This document shows positions 23,735-34,966 of a DNA stretch of 64,000 bases, in pieces. The translations under genes and the position numbers were made by a program. The stretch covers positions 124,001 through 188,000 of the forward strand of contig NW_027327635.1 in the NCBI RefSeq assembly GCF_047675955.1. The letters run 5' to 3'. Each line of letters begins with the position of its first letter. Within the stretch, counting starts at the first letter, position 1. The stretch comes from Chlorocebus sabaeus. Taxonomy: Eukaryota; Chordata; Mammalia; Primates; Cercopithecidae. The notes below the pieces were generated by a model. It did no database searches, was not told the DNA's origin, and was given only the letters and a program-made list of their open reading frames with translations.

Positions 23735-26700
23735 GCCCGGTTTGATTCCGGTTTGAGCCGGTCAACAACGGTTTGAGCCCGTCTGCTCCGGTTTGAGTCC
23801 AGTTTCAGCCGGTCAAAACCGGTTTGTGCCGGTCTGGTCCGATTTGAGCCGGTCACAACCGGTTTGAGTTGGTCTAAGGGTCGGTCTGGTCCGGTTTGAT
23901 CAGGTTTGCGCCTGTCTGGTCAGGTTTCAGGAGGTCAAATCCGGTTTGAGCCGGTCTGTTCTGGTTTGAGTACAGTTTGAGCCATTCAAAATCGGTTTGA
24001 GACAGTCTGGTCCGGTTTGAGCTGGTCAAATCCTGTTTGAGACGGTCTGGTCCGGTTTGTGCCGGTTTGAGCCGGTCTGGTCTGGTTTTAGATGGTCTGG
24101 ACGGGATTGAGTCGGTCAAAACCGGTTTGAGGCGGTCTCGTCCAGTTTCAGCCGGTCTGGTCGGGTTTGAGCCGGTCAAAACCGGTTTGAGCCGGTGTGG
24201 TCCTGTTTGAGTCTTGTTTGAGCTGGTCAAATTAGGTTAGTGCTGCTCTGGTCCGATTTCACCCGGTCAAAACCGGTCTGAGCCGGTCTGGTCCGGTTCG
24301 AGTGCGGTTTGAGCTGGACAACACCAGTTTGAGACGGTGTGGTCCGGTTTCAGTGCGGTTTGAGCCGGACATAACTGGTTAGAGCCGGTGTAGTCCGCTT
24401 TGAGCCGGTCAAAACCGATTTGAGCCGGTCTGGTCCAGTTTTAGCCGGTCTGGATGGGTTTGAGTCGGTCAAAACCAGTTTGAGGCAGTCTCGTCCAGTT
24501 TTAGCTGGTCTGGTCGGGTTTGAGTTGGTCAAAACTGGTTTGAGCCGGTGTGGTCCTGTTTGAGTCTGGTAGCAGCTGGTGAAATTCGGTTTGTGCTGCT
24601 CTCGTCCGATTTGAGCTGGTCAAAACCGGTGTGAGCCTGTCTGGTCCGGTTTGATCAGGTTTGAACCGGTCTGGTCCGGTTTGATTTGGTTGAGCTGGTC
24701 TGGTCTGGTTTGAGCCGTTCAAAACTGGTTTGAGCCGGTCTGGTCCTGATTGAGTCCGGTACGAGCTGGTCAAAACCGTTTTGAGCCGGTCTGGTCCAGT
24801 TTGTGTCAGGTCCAGTTTGAGTCTGGTCCGGTTTGAGCCGTTCTGGTCCGGTTTGAGTCTGGTTCGAGTCTGTCAACACCGGTTTGAGCCGGTCTGGTTC
24901 GCTTTGAGTCCGGTTTGAGCCGGTTAACACCGGTTTGATCCGGTCTGGTCCAGTGTAAGTCCTATTTGAGCCAGTCAAAACCGGTTGGAGCCGGTCTGGT
25001 CTGGTTTGAGCCGGTCTAAGGGTCGGTCTGGTTCGGTTTGATTTGGTTTGAGCCGGTCTGGTGCGGTTTGAGCCAGTCTAACCCGGTTTGAGCCATTCTG
25101 GTCCGGGTTGAGTCCGGTTTGAGCCGGTCATACCCTGTTTGAGCCAGTCTGGTTCGGTTTAAGACAGTCTGGTCGGGTTTGAGCCGGTCAACCCTGGTTT
25201 GAGCCAGTCTGGTCCGGTTTGATAGGGTTAAAGCCGGTCTGGTCCGGTTTGAATCCGGTTTGAGAAGGTCTGGTCCGGTTTGAGCCGGTCTGGTCTGGTT
25301 TAAGCTGGTCAAAACCGGTTGTTGATGGTCTGGTCCGTTTTGATCCGGCTTGAGCCTGTCTGGTCCAGTTTGAGTCGTTCTCGTCCGGTTTGAGTCTGGT
25401 TCGAGCCAATCAACACCGGTGTGAGCCAGTCTGGTCCTGTTTGAGTCAGGTTTGAGCCGGTCAACACCAGTTTGAGCCGGTCTGGTCCGGTTTGTGTCCG
25501 ATTTGAGCCAGTCAAAACCGGTTGGAGCCGGTCTGGTCCGGTTTGAGCCGGTCTAAGAGCCGGTCTGCTACGGTTTGATTCGGTTTGATCCGGTCTGGGC
25601 CAGTTTGAGCCAGTCTAACCCGGTTTGAGCCATTCTGGTCCCGTTTGAGTCCAGTTTGAGCCGGTCAAACCCTGTTTGAGCCAGTCTGGTCTGGTTTAAG
25701 CCAGTCTGGTCGGGTTTGAGCCGGTCAACCCTGGTTTGAGCCGGTCTGGTCCAGTTTGATCCGATTAAAGCCGGTCAGGTCCGGTTTGATCCGGTAGAGC
25801 CGGTATGGGCTTTTGTGAGCTGGTCAAAACCGGTTTGAGCCGGTCTGGTCCGGTTTGATCCGGTTTGATGGGGTCTGGTCCGATTTGAGCCGGTCAAAAC
25901 CGTTTTCAGCTGCTCTGATCCAGTTTAAGTCCGGTTTTAGCTGTTCTGGTCCGGTTTGAGCCTGTTTGAGCCTGTCTGGTCCGTTTTGATCCGATTTGAG
26001 CTGGTCTGGTCCGATTTCAGCTGGTCCAAAACGGTTTGAGCCGGTCTGGTCCGTTTTGATCCGGTTTGAGCCGGTCTGGTCCGGTTTGACCCGGTGAAAA
26101 CCGGTTTGAGCCGGTCTGGTGCGGTTTGATCCGGTTTGAGCCAGTCTGCTCTGGTTTGATCTGGTTTGAGACGGTCAATATCAGTTTGAGTCCGGTTTGA
26201 GCCGGACAAAACCGGATTTAGCGGGTCTAGACGGTCTGGTCCGGATTGATCCCTTTTGAGCCGGTCTCGTCCGGTTTGATCCGATTTTTGTCCGTGTGGT
26301 CCAGTTTGAGCCGTTTTCAGCCAGTCTGGTCTGGTTTGAGTCCGATTTGAGCCGGTCATAACCGGTTTGAGCCGCTCTGGCCCGGTGTGAGCTGGTCAAA
26401 TCCTGTTTGAGCCGGTCTGGTGCGGTTTGAGCCGGTTTGAGCCGGTCTGGTCCGGTTTGATCCGGTAGAGCCGGTCTGGACTTTTGTGAGCTGGTCAAAA
26501 CCGGTTTGAGCCTGTCTGGTCCGGTTTGATCCGTTCTGATGCGGTCTGGTCCGATTTGAGCTGGTCAAAACTGTTTTCAGCCGGTCTGGTCCGGTTTGAG
26601 TCCGGTTTGAGCTGGTCTGGTCTGGTTTGAGCCTGTTTGAGCCTGTCTGGTCCGGTTTGATCCGATTTGAGACGGTCTGGCCCGGTTTGAGCCGGTCTGG

Positions 26701-29700
26701 TCCAGTTTGAGTCAGGTTTGAGCCACTCAACACCCGTTTGAGCTGGTCGGGTCTGGTTTGAGTCCGATTTGAGCCGGTCAAAACCGGTTGGAGCCGGTCT
26801 GGTCCGGTTTGAGCTGGTCTAAGAGCCGGTCTGGTATGGTTTGATCCGGTCTGAGCCGGTCTGGTCTGATTTGAGCCAGTCTAACCCGGTTTGAGCCGTT
26901 CTGTACCCGTTTGAGTCCAGTTTGAGCCGGTCAAACCCTGTTTGAGCCAGTCCGGTCCGGTTTAAGCCAGTCTGGTCAGGTTTGAGCCGGTCAATCACGG
27001 TTTGAGCCGGTCTGGTCCGGTTTGATCCCGTTAAAGCCGGTCTGGTTCCTGTTTGATCCGGTAGAGCCGGTCTGGGCTTTTGTGAGCTGGTCAAAACCGG
27101 TTTGAGCCGGTCTGGTCCGGTTTGATCCGGTTTGAGCCTTTCTGGTCCGGTTTGAGACGTTCTGGTCCAGCTTGAGTCTGGTTCGAGCCGGACAACACCG
27201 GTTTGAGCCCGTCTGGTCCGGTTTGAGCCGGTCAACACCAGTTTGAGCTGATCTGGTGCGGTTGGTGTCCCGTTTGAGACGGTCTGGTCCGGTTTGAGCC
27301 GGTCAAAACCGGTTTGAGCCGTTCTGGTCCGTATTGAGCGGATCAAAACCGGTTTGAGACGGTCTAAGAGCCGGTCTGTTCAGGTTTGATCCAGTTTAAG
27401 CTGGTCTGGTACGGTATGATTCGGTTGAGCCAGTCTGGTTCGGTTTGAGCTGGTCAAAACTGGTCTGAGCCAGTCTGGTCTGGTTTTAGCCAGTCTGGTC
27501 GGGGTTGACCCAGTCAAAACCGGTTTCAGCCATTCTCGTCCGGTTTCAGCCGGTCTGGTCGGGTTTGAGGAAGTGAAAACCGGTTTGAGCCGGTCTGGTC
27601 CTGCTTGAGTCTGCTTTGAGCCGGTCAAAATCGGGTTGTGGTGCTCTGGTCCGATTTGAGCCGGTCAAAACCGGTTTGAGCCGGTCTATTCCGGTTTGAG
27701 TCCGGTTTGAATGGGTCTGGTCTGGTTTTAGCCCGTCTGATAGGGTTTCAGCCAGTCAAAACGGATTTGAGCCTGTCTGGTCCGGTTTCAGACGGTCTGG
27801 TCGGGTTTGAGCCGGTCAAAACCGGTTTGAGTCCGGTTTGAGCCGTTCAAAACTGGTTTGAGACCGTCTGGTCCCGTTTGATCCGGTTTGAGCGGTTCTG
27901 GTCCTGTTTGACCCGGTTTGAGACGGTCTGGTCCGCTATGATCTGGTTGAGCCAGTCTGGTCTGGTTTGAGCCGGTCCAAACCGGTTTGAGCCGGTCTGG
28001 TCCAGTTTGATCAGGTTTGAACCGGTCTGGTCCGGTTTGATTCGGTTGAGCCGGTCTGGTCTGGTTTCAGCCGTTCAAAACCAGTTTGAGCCGTTCTGGT
28101 CCTGATTGAGTCCGGTATGAGCTGGTCAAAACCGGTTTGAGCCGGTCTGGTCCAGTTTGTGTCAGGTCCAGTTTGAGTCTGGTCCGGTTTGAGCCGTTCT
28201 GGTCCGGTTTGAGTCTGGTTCGAGTCTGTCAACACCGGTTTGAGCCAGTCTGGTTCAGTTTGAGTCCGGTTTGAGCCGGTCAACACCGGTTTGATCCGGT
28301 CTGGTCCAGTGCAAGTCCCATTTGAGCCGGTCAAAATCAGTTGGAGCCGTTCTGGTCTGGTTTGAGCCGGTCTAAGGGTCGGTCTGGTTCGGTTTGATTT
28401 GGTTTGAGCCGGTCTGGTGCGGTTTGAGCCAGTCTAACCCTGTTTGAGCAGTTCTGGTCCGGGTTGAGTCCGGTTTGAGCCGGTCAAGCCCTGTTTGAGC
28501 CAGTCTGGTTCGGTTTAAGCCAGTCTGGTCGGGTTTGAGCCAGTCAACCCTTGTTTGAGCCAGTCTGGTCCGGTTTGATTCCGTTAAAGCTGGTCTGGTC
28601 CGGGTTGAAACCGGTTTGAGCAGGTCTGGTCCGGTTTGAGCCGGTCTGGTCCGGTTTAAGCTGGTCAAATCCGGTTGGAGATGGTCTGGTCCGTTTTGAT
28701 CCGGTTTGAGCCTGTGTGGTCCGGTTTGAGTCGTTCTGGTCTGGTTTGAGTCTGGTTCGAGACAATCAACACTGGTGTGAGCCAGTCTGGTCCTGTTGAG
28801 TCCGATTTGAGCTGGTCAAAACTGATTGGAGCCGGTCTGGCCCGGTTTGATCCGGTAGAGCCAGTCTGGGCTTTTGTGAGCTGGTCAAAACCGGTTTTAG
28901 CCGGTCTGGCCCGATTTTAGCCGGTCTGGGCTGGTCTGGTCAGGTTTGATCCGGTTTCAGCCTGTCTGGGCCTGTCTTGTCCGGTTTGATCCGGTGTGAG
29001 CCGGTCTGGTCCTGTTTGATCCGGTGTCATCCGGTCAAAACTGGTTTGAGCCAGTCTGGTCCGGTTTGAGCCAGTCTGGTCTGGTTTGAGCCGGTCAAAA
29101 CAGGTTTGTGGCCCGGTTTTAGCCGCTCTGGGCCGGTCTGGTCTGGTTTCATCAGGTTTCAGCTGGTCTGGGCCGGTCGAGTCTGGTTTGATCCAGTCCA
29201 AACCGCTTTGAGCCGGTCAAAACCGGTTTGAGCCTGTCTGGTCCGGTTTCAGACGGTCTGGTCGGGTTTGAGCCGCTCAAAACCGGTTTGAGGCGGTCTC
29301 GTCCCAATTCAGCCGGTCTGGTCGAGTTTGAGCCGGTGAAAACTGATTTGAGCTGGTCTGGTCTGGTTTGATCCAGTTTCAGCGGTTCTGGTCCAGTTTG
29401 ATCCGGTTTGAGGCGGTCTGTTCCGCTTTGATCTGGTTGAGCCAGTCTTGTCTGGTTTGAGCCGGTCCAAAGCAGTTTGAGCCGGTCTCGTCCAGTTTCA
29501 GCCGGTCTGGTCGGGTTTGAGCCGGTCAAAACGGGTTTGAAGCAGTCTGGTCCGGTTTGAGTCCGGTTTGAGCCTGTCAAAGCCGGTTTGAGTTGGTCTG
29601 GTCCGGTTTGAGTCCGGTTTGAGCCGGACAACAACAGTTTGAGAGGGTCTGGTCCGGTTTGAGTGCGATTTGAGCCGGTCATAACCAGTTAGAGCCGGTC

Positions 29701-30337
29701 TAGTCCGCTTTGAGCCGATCAAAACCGCTTTGAACCAGTCTGGTCCGGTTTTAGCCGGTCTGGACAAGTTTGAGTTGGTCAAAACCGGTTTGAGCCGGTG
29801 TGGTCCAGTTTGAGTCTGGTTTAAGCTGGTCAAATTCGGTTTGTGTTGCTCTCGTCCGATTTGAGCCGCTCAAAACTGGTTTGAGCTGGTCTAGTCCGGT
29901 TTGATCCGGTTTAACCCGGTCTGGTCCAGTTTGATTCGTTTGAGCTGGTATGGTCTGGTTTGAGCCGTTCGAAACCGGTATGAGCCGGTCTGGTCCGGAT
30001 TGAGCCCGGTTTGAGCCGGTCAACACCGCTTTGAGTCGGTCTGGTCCAGTTTGAGTCAGGTTTGAGCCGGTCAACACCGGTTTGATCCGTTCTGCTCCGG
30101 TTTGAGTCCGGTTTGAGCCGGTCAAAACATGTTTGAGCTGGTCTAAGAGCCTGTCTGGTCCCTTTTGATCCTGTTTGAGCCTCTCTGCTTCTGTTTGAGC
30201 CAGTCAAACCCTGTTTAAGCCGTTCTGGTCCGGTTTGTGCCGGTGTGAGCCGGTCTGGTCCGGTTTGATCCGGTTGGGCCGGTCTGTTCTGGTTTAAGCT
30301 GGTCAAAACCGGTTTGAGCCGGTCTGGTCCGTTTTGA
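23718..30337 (+). repeat. Satellite B block 3
   Basis: About 6.6 kb of the decamer lattice. It starts with the class I junction sequence and ends at the common TTTTGATCCCCTGAG breakpoint. Off-pattern markers include GTGCTGCTC at 24240 and 24593, and TTGTGTCAGGTCCAG at 24801 and 28157. About 26.1-29.18 kb is homologous to 37.3-40.41 kb in B block 5. No unique DNA is seen. Confidence 0.94.
26100..29178 (+). repeat. Satellite B ~3.1-kb duplicated segment, left copy
   Basis: Aligned by eye with about 37310-40409. Anchors are GGACAAAACCGGATTTAGC (26203 and 37413, shift 11210), GGTCTAAGAGCCGG (27361 and 38571, shift 11210), TCTAAGGGTC (28371 and 39601, shift 11230) and GGGCTGG (28928 and 40159, shift 11231). 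The copies diverge at GGGCCGGTCGAG here versus GGGCCGACCC at about 40401. The only net length changes are +20 bp and +1 bp in 3 kb. Confidence 0.85.
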
Positions 30338-30350
30338 TCCCCTGAGTGTG
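30325..30350. other. B-to-A junction 3
   Basis: CCGTTTTGATCCCCTGAG, identical in sequence to junction 4 at 34953 for at least 40 bp on the B side and through the first A units. Same breakpoint as junctions 1 and 2. Confidence 0.92.
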
Positions 30351-32155
30351 CACTCCCCTGAGTGAGCGCTCACCTGAGTGGGCACTCCACTTTGTGAGCG
30401 CCTCCCTGAGTGTGCACTCCCCTGAGTGTGCACTTGTCTGAGTGAGCACTCCCCTGAGTTTGTACTCCACTGAATGAGCACTCCCCTGAGTGTGCACTCC
30501 TCTGAGTTCGCACTCTCCTGAGTGAGGACTCCCCTGGATGTGCACTCCCCTGAGTGTGTGATACCCTGAGATTTCGCTCCCCTGAGTTCACACTCTTTTG
30601 AGTGAGGACTCCCCTGAGTGTGCACTCCCCTGAGTGTATGCTCACCTGAGCGTGCACTCTGCTGAGTGTGCGCTCTCCTGAGTGAGCACACCCCTGTGTG
30701 TGCACTCCCATGAGTGTGCGCTCCACTGTGTGTGCTCTCCCCAGTGTGTTCGCTGCCCTGAGTGAGCGCTCCCCTGAGTGCGAACTCCCCTGAGTGTGCA
30801 CTCGCCTGGGTGAGTACTCCCCTGAGTGTGCACTCCCCTAAGTGTGAACTCGCCTTTGTGAGGACTCCCCAGAGTGAGCGCTCTCCTGAGGGGGTACTCG
30901 TCTGAATGATGACTCCCCTGAGTGTGCACTCCCCTGAATGAGCACTCCCCTGAGTGTGCACTCCTCTGAGTTCACACTCTCCTGAGTGAGGACTCCCTTG
31001 AGTGCACTACCCTGAGTGTGCAGTCCCTTGAGTGTTCGCTTCCCAGGGAGTGCACTTCCCCGAGTTCGCACTCTCCTGAGTGAGGACTCCCCTGAGTGTG
31101 CACTCTCCTGAGTGTGGGCTCACCTGATTGTGCACTCCCTTGAGTGAGCACTCCCCTCGGTGAGGACACCCCTGTGTGTGCACTCCCCTGAGTGAGCACT
31201 CCCCTGAGTGTGCACTCCTCTTAGTTCGCACTCCTCTGAGTGAGGACTCCCCTGAGTGTGCACCCGCCAGTGTGTGCACTTCCCTGAGTGTGCGCTCCCC
31301 TGAGTGTGCACTCCCCTGAGTGAGCGCTCCGCTGAAGGTGCACTCCCCTGAGTGTGCGCTCACCTGAGTAAGGACTATTCTAAGTGGACACTCCCCTGAG
31401 TGTGAACTCACCTGAGTGAGGACTCACCAGACTGAGCGCTCTCCTGAGGCGGTACCCGTCTGTGTGATGACTCCCCTGAGTGTGCACTCCCCTGAACGAG
31501 CACTCCCCTGAGTGAGTGCTCCCCTGAGTGTGCACTCCCCTGAGTGTGCACTCATCTGAGTAGGGACTACTCTGTGTCGGCACTCCCCTGAATGTGCGCT
31601 CGCCTGAGTGAGGACTCCCCTGAGTGTGCACTCCCCTGTTTGTGCGCTCACCTGAGTGTGCGCTCCCCAGTGTGTGCACTCCCCTGAGTGAGCACTCCCC
31701 TGAGTGTGCACTCCCCTGAGTGTGCACTCTCCTGAGGGAGGACTCCCCTGAGTGTGCACTCCCCTGAGTGAGCACTCCCCTGAGTGTGCACTCCTCTTAG
31801 TTAGCACTGTCCTGAGTGAGGACTCCACTGAGTGTGCACTCCCCTGAGTGTGCGCTCCTTTGAGTGTGCACTCCCCTGAGTGAGCGCTCCCCTGAGTGTG
31901 CTCTCACCTGAGAGTGCACTCGCCTGAGTGAGGACTACTCTGAGTGTGCACTCCCCTGAGTGTGGACTCGCCTGAGTGAGGGCTCCCCTGAGTGTGCTCT
32001 TCCATGTGTGAGCACTCACGTCAGTGGCCACTCCCCTGTGTGAGTGCTCCCCTGAGTGTGCACTCCCCTGTGTGTGCACTCCCTTGAGTGAGGACTCCCC
32101 TGAGTGTGCACTCCCCTAAATGAGCACTCCCCTTCGTGTACACTCCCCTGAGTAA
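30338..32155 (+). repeat. Satellite A block 4
   Basis: About 1.8 kb of the 16-bp unit. It shares variant order with block 5 from its first base to its last: the left ends are 4617 bp apart and the right ends 4985 bp apart, so block 5 is 368 bp (23 units) longer. It ends in the class II junction CCCCTGAGTAAGCCAGTGAA. Confidence 0.94.
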
Positions 32156-32170
32156 GCCAGTGAAAGCCGT
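32145..32170. other. A-to-B junction 4, class II
   Basis: CCCCTGAGTAAGCCAGTGAA, followed by GGTCGGGTCTGAGCTGG and GTCAACGCCGG. The class II junction at 37140 has the same series. It differs from class I in both flanks. Confidence 0.9.
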
Positions 32171-34953
32171 TTTGAGGCAATCTGGTCCGGTTTAAGCCGG
32201 ACTGGTCGGGTCTGAGCTGGTCAACGCCGGTTTGAGGCGGTCTGTTCCAGTTTGATCCGGTTTAAGCCGGTATGGTCCAGTGTGATCCGGTTGAGCTGGT
32301 CTGGTACGGTTTGAGCCGGTCAAAACCGGTTTGAGCCGGTCTGCTCCGGTTTGATCTGGTTTGAGCCGGTCAATATTGGTTTGAGTCCGGTTTGAGCCGG
32401 ACAAAACCGGATTTAGCGGGTCTAGACGGTCTGGTCCGGATTGATCCCTTTTGAGCCGGTCTCATCCGGTTTGATCCGATATTTGTCCGCGTGGTCCAGT
32501 TTGAGCCGTTTTCAGCCAGTCTGGTCTGGTTTGAGTCCGATTTGAGCCGGTCAAAACCGGTTTGAGCTGCTCTGGCCCGGTGTGAGCTGGTCAAATCCTG
32601 TTTGAGCCGGTCTGGTGCGGTTTGAGCTGGTGTGAGCCGGTCTGCTCCGGTTTGATCCGGTAGAGCCGGTCTGGGCTTTTTTGAGCTGGTCGAAACGGGT
32701 TTGAGCCTGTCTGGTCCGGTTTGATCCGTTCTGATGCGGTCTGGTCCGATTTGAGCTGGTCAAAACCGTTTTCAGCCGGTCTGGTCCGGTTTGAGCCTGT
32801 TTGAGCCTGTCTGGTCCGGTTTGATCCGATTTGAGACGGTCTGGCCCAGTTTCAGCCGGTCTGGTCTGGTTTGAGTCAGGTTTGAGCCGGTCAACACCCA
32901 TTTGAGACAGTCGGGTCTGGTTTGAGTCCGATTTGAGCCGGTCAATACCGGTTGGAACTGGTTAAAACTGGTTTGAGCCGGTCTGGTCCCGTTTGATCCG
33001 GTTTGAGCGGTTCTGGTCCAGTTTGACCCGGTTTGAGACGGTCTGGTCCGCTTTGATCTGGTTGAGCCAGTCTGGTCTGGTTTGAGCCGGTCCAAACCGG
33101 TTTGATCCGGTCTCATCCGGTTTCAGCCGGTCTGGTCTGGTTTGAGCCGGTGAAAACGGGTTTGAGACGGTCTGGTCCGGTTTGAGTCCGGTTTGAGCCT
33201 GTCAAAACCGGTTTGAGCCGGTCTGGTCCTGTTTGAGTCCGGTTTGAGCCGGACAACACCAGTTTGAGACGGTCTGGTCCGGTTTGAGTGCGGTTTGAGC
33301 CGGTCATAACCGGTTAGAGCCGGTCTAGTCCGCTTTGAGCTGGTCTGGCCCGATTTAGGCCGGTCTGGACGGGTTTGAGTCGGTCAAAACCGGTTTGAGG
33401 CGGTCTCGTCCCGTTTCAGCCGGTCTGATTGGGTTTGAGCCGGTCAGAACCGGTTTGAGCCGGTGTGGTCCTGTTTGAGTCTTGTTTGAGCTGGTCAAAT
33501 TCGGTTTGTGCTGCTCTGGTCCGATTTGAGCCGGTCAAAACCGGTTTGAGCCGGTCTGGTCCAGTTTGATCAGATTTGAACCGGTCTGGTCCAGTTTGAT
33601 TCGGTTGATCCGGTCTGGTCTGGTTTGATCCGTTCAAAACCGGTTTGAGCCGATCTGGTCCTGATTGAGTCCAGTATGAGCTGGTCAAACCCGGTTTGAG
33701 CCGTTCTGGTCCAGTTTGTGTCAGGTCCAGTTTGAGTCTAGTCCGGTTTGAGCCGTTCTGGTCCGGTTTGAATCTGGTTCGAGTCTGTCAACACCGGTTT
33801 GAGCCGGTCTGGTTCGGTTTGAGTACGGTTTGAGCCGGTCAACACCGGTTTGAGCCGGTCTGGTCCAGTGTAAGTCCTATTTGAGCCGGTGAAAACCGGT
33901 TGGAGCCGGTCTGGTCCGGTTTGAGCCGGTCTATTGGTCGGTCTGGTCCGGTTTGATTCGGTTTGAGCCAGTCTGGTGAGGTTTGAGCCAGTCTAACCCG
34001 GTTTGAGCAATTCTGGTCCGGGTTGAGTCCGGTTTGAGCCGGTCAAACCCTGTTTGAGCCAGTCTGGTTCGGTTTAAGCCAGTCTGGTCGGGTTTGAGCC
34101 GGTCAACCCTGCTTTGAGCCAGTCTGGTCCCGTTTGATTCGGTTAAAGCCGGTCTGGTCCGGTTTGAATCCGGTTTGAGCAGGTCTGGTCCTGTTTGAGC
34201 CTGTTTGAGCCTGTCTGGTCCGATTTGATCCGATTTGAGACGGTCTGGCCCGGTTTGAGCCGGTCTGGTCCGTTTTGATCCGGTTTGAGCCTGTCTGGTC
34301 GGGTTTGAGACGTTCTGGTCCGGTTTGAGTCTGGTTCGAGCCGGTCAACACCAGTTTGAGCCTGTCTGGTCCGGTTTGAGTCGGGTTTGAGCCGGTCAAC
34401 ACCGGTTTGAGCCGATCTGGTCCAGTTGGAGTCCCGTATCAGACGGTCTGGTCCGGTTTGAGCCGGTCAAAACCGGTTTGAGCCGTTCTGGTCCATATTG
34501 ACGGATCAAAACCTGTTTGAGACGGTCTAAGAGCCGGTCCGGTCTGGTTTGATCCGGTTTAAGCTGATCTGGTCCGGTTTGATCTGGTTGAGCCACTCTG
34601 GTTCAGTTTGAGCCGGTCAAAACTGGTCTGAGACAGTCTGGTCCGGTTTTAGACGGTCTGGTCGGGGTTGACCCGGTCCAAAACGGTTTCCGCCGGTCTC
34701 ATCCGGTTTCAGCCGGTCTGGTCGGGTTTGAGCAGGTGAAAACCGGTTTGAGCCGGTCTGGTCCTGCTTGAGTCTGGTTTGAGCTGATCAAAACCGGTTT
34801 GTGCTACTCTGGTCTGATTTGAGCCGGTCAAAACCGGTTTGAGCCGGTCTATTCCGGTTTGAGTCCGGTTTGAACGGGTCTGGTCCGCTTTTAGCAAGTC
34901 TTGTAGGGATTGAGCCAGTCAAAACCGGTTTGAGCCGGTCTGGTCCGTTTTGA
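32156..34953 (+). repeat. Satellite B block 4
   Basis: About 2.8 kb of the decamer lattice. Its first part (to ~32.6 kb) is homologous to the start of B block 5 and to ~26.2 kb, with GGACAAAACCGG at 32398. It carries TTGTGTCAGGTCCAG at 33716 and GTGCTGCTC at 33508. It is bounded by a class II A-to-B junction on the left and the common B-to-A junction on the right. Confidence 0.94.
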
Positions 34954-34966
34954 TCCCCTGAGTGTT
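34940..34966. other. B-to-A junction 4
   Basis: CCGTTTTGATCCCCTGAG, the same breakpoint as junction 3, followed by the same A variant series. Confidence 0.92.

Noticed and set aside
27871..27890. CENP-B-box-like sequence in satellite B (CCCGTTTGATCCGG)
   Set aside because: The reverse CENP-B core requires CCCG-N2-T-N4-CGAA. Here CGGT stands in place of CGAA, and the string is an ordinary variant of B words.
30215..30961. Open frame that crosses a B-to-A junction, suggesting a fusion protein
   Set aside because: Both satellites are open on the minus strand, so a frame can pass the join by chance. The peptide simply changes from one repeat cycle to the other.
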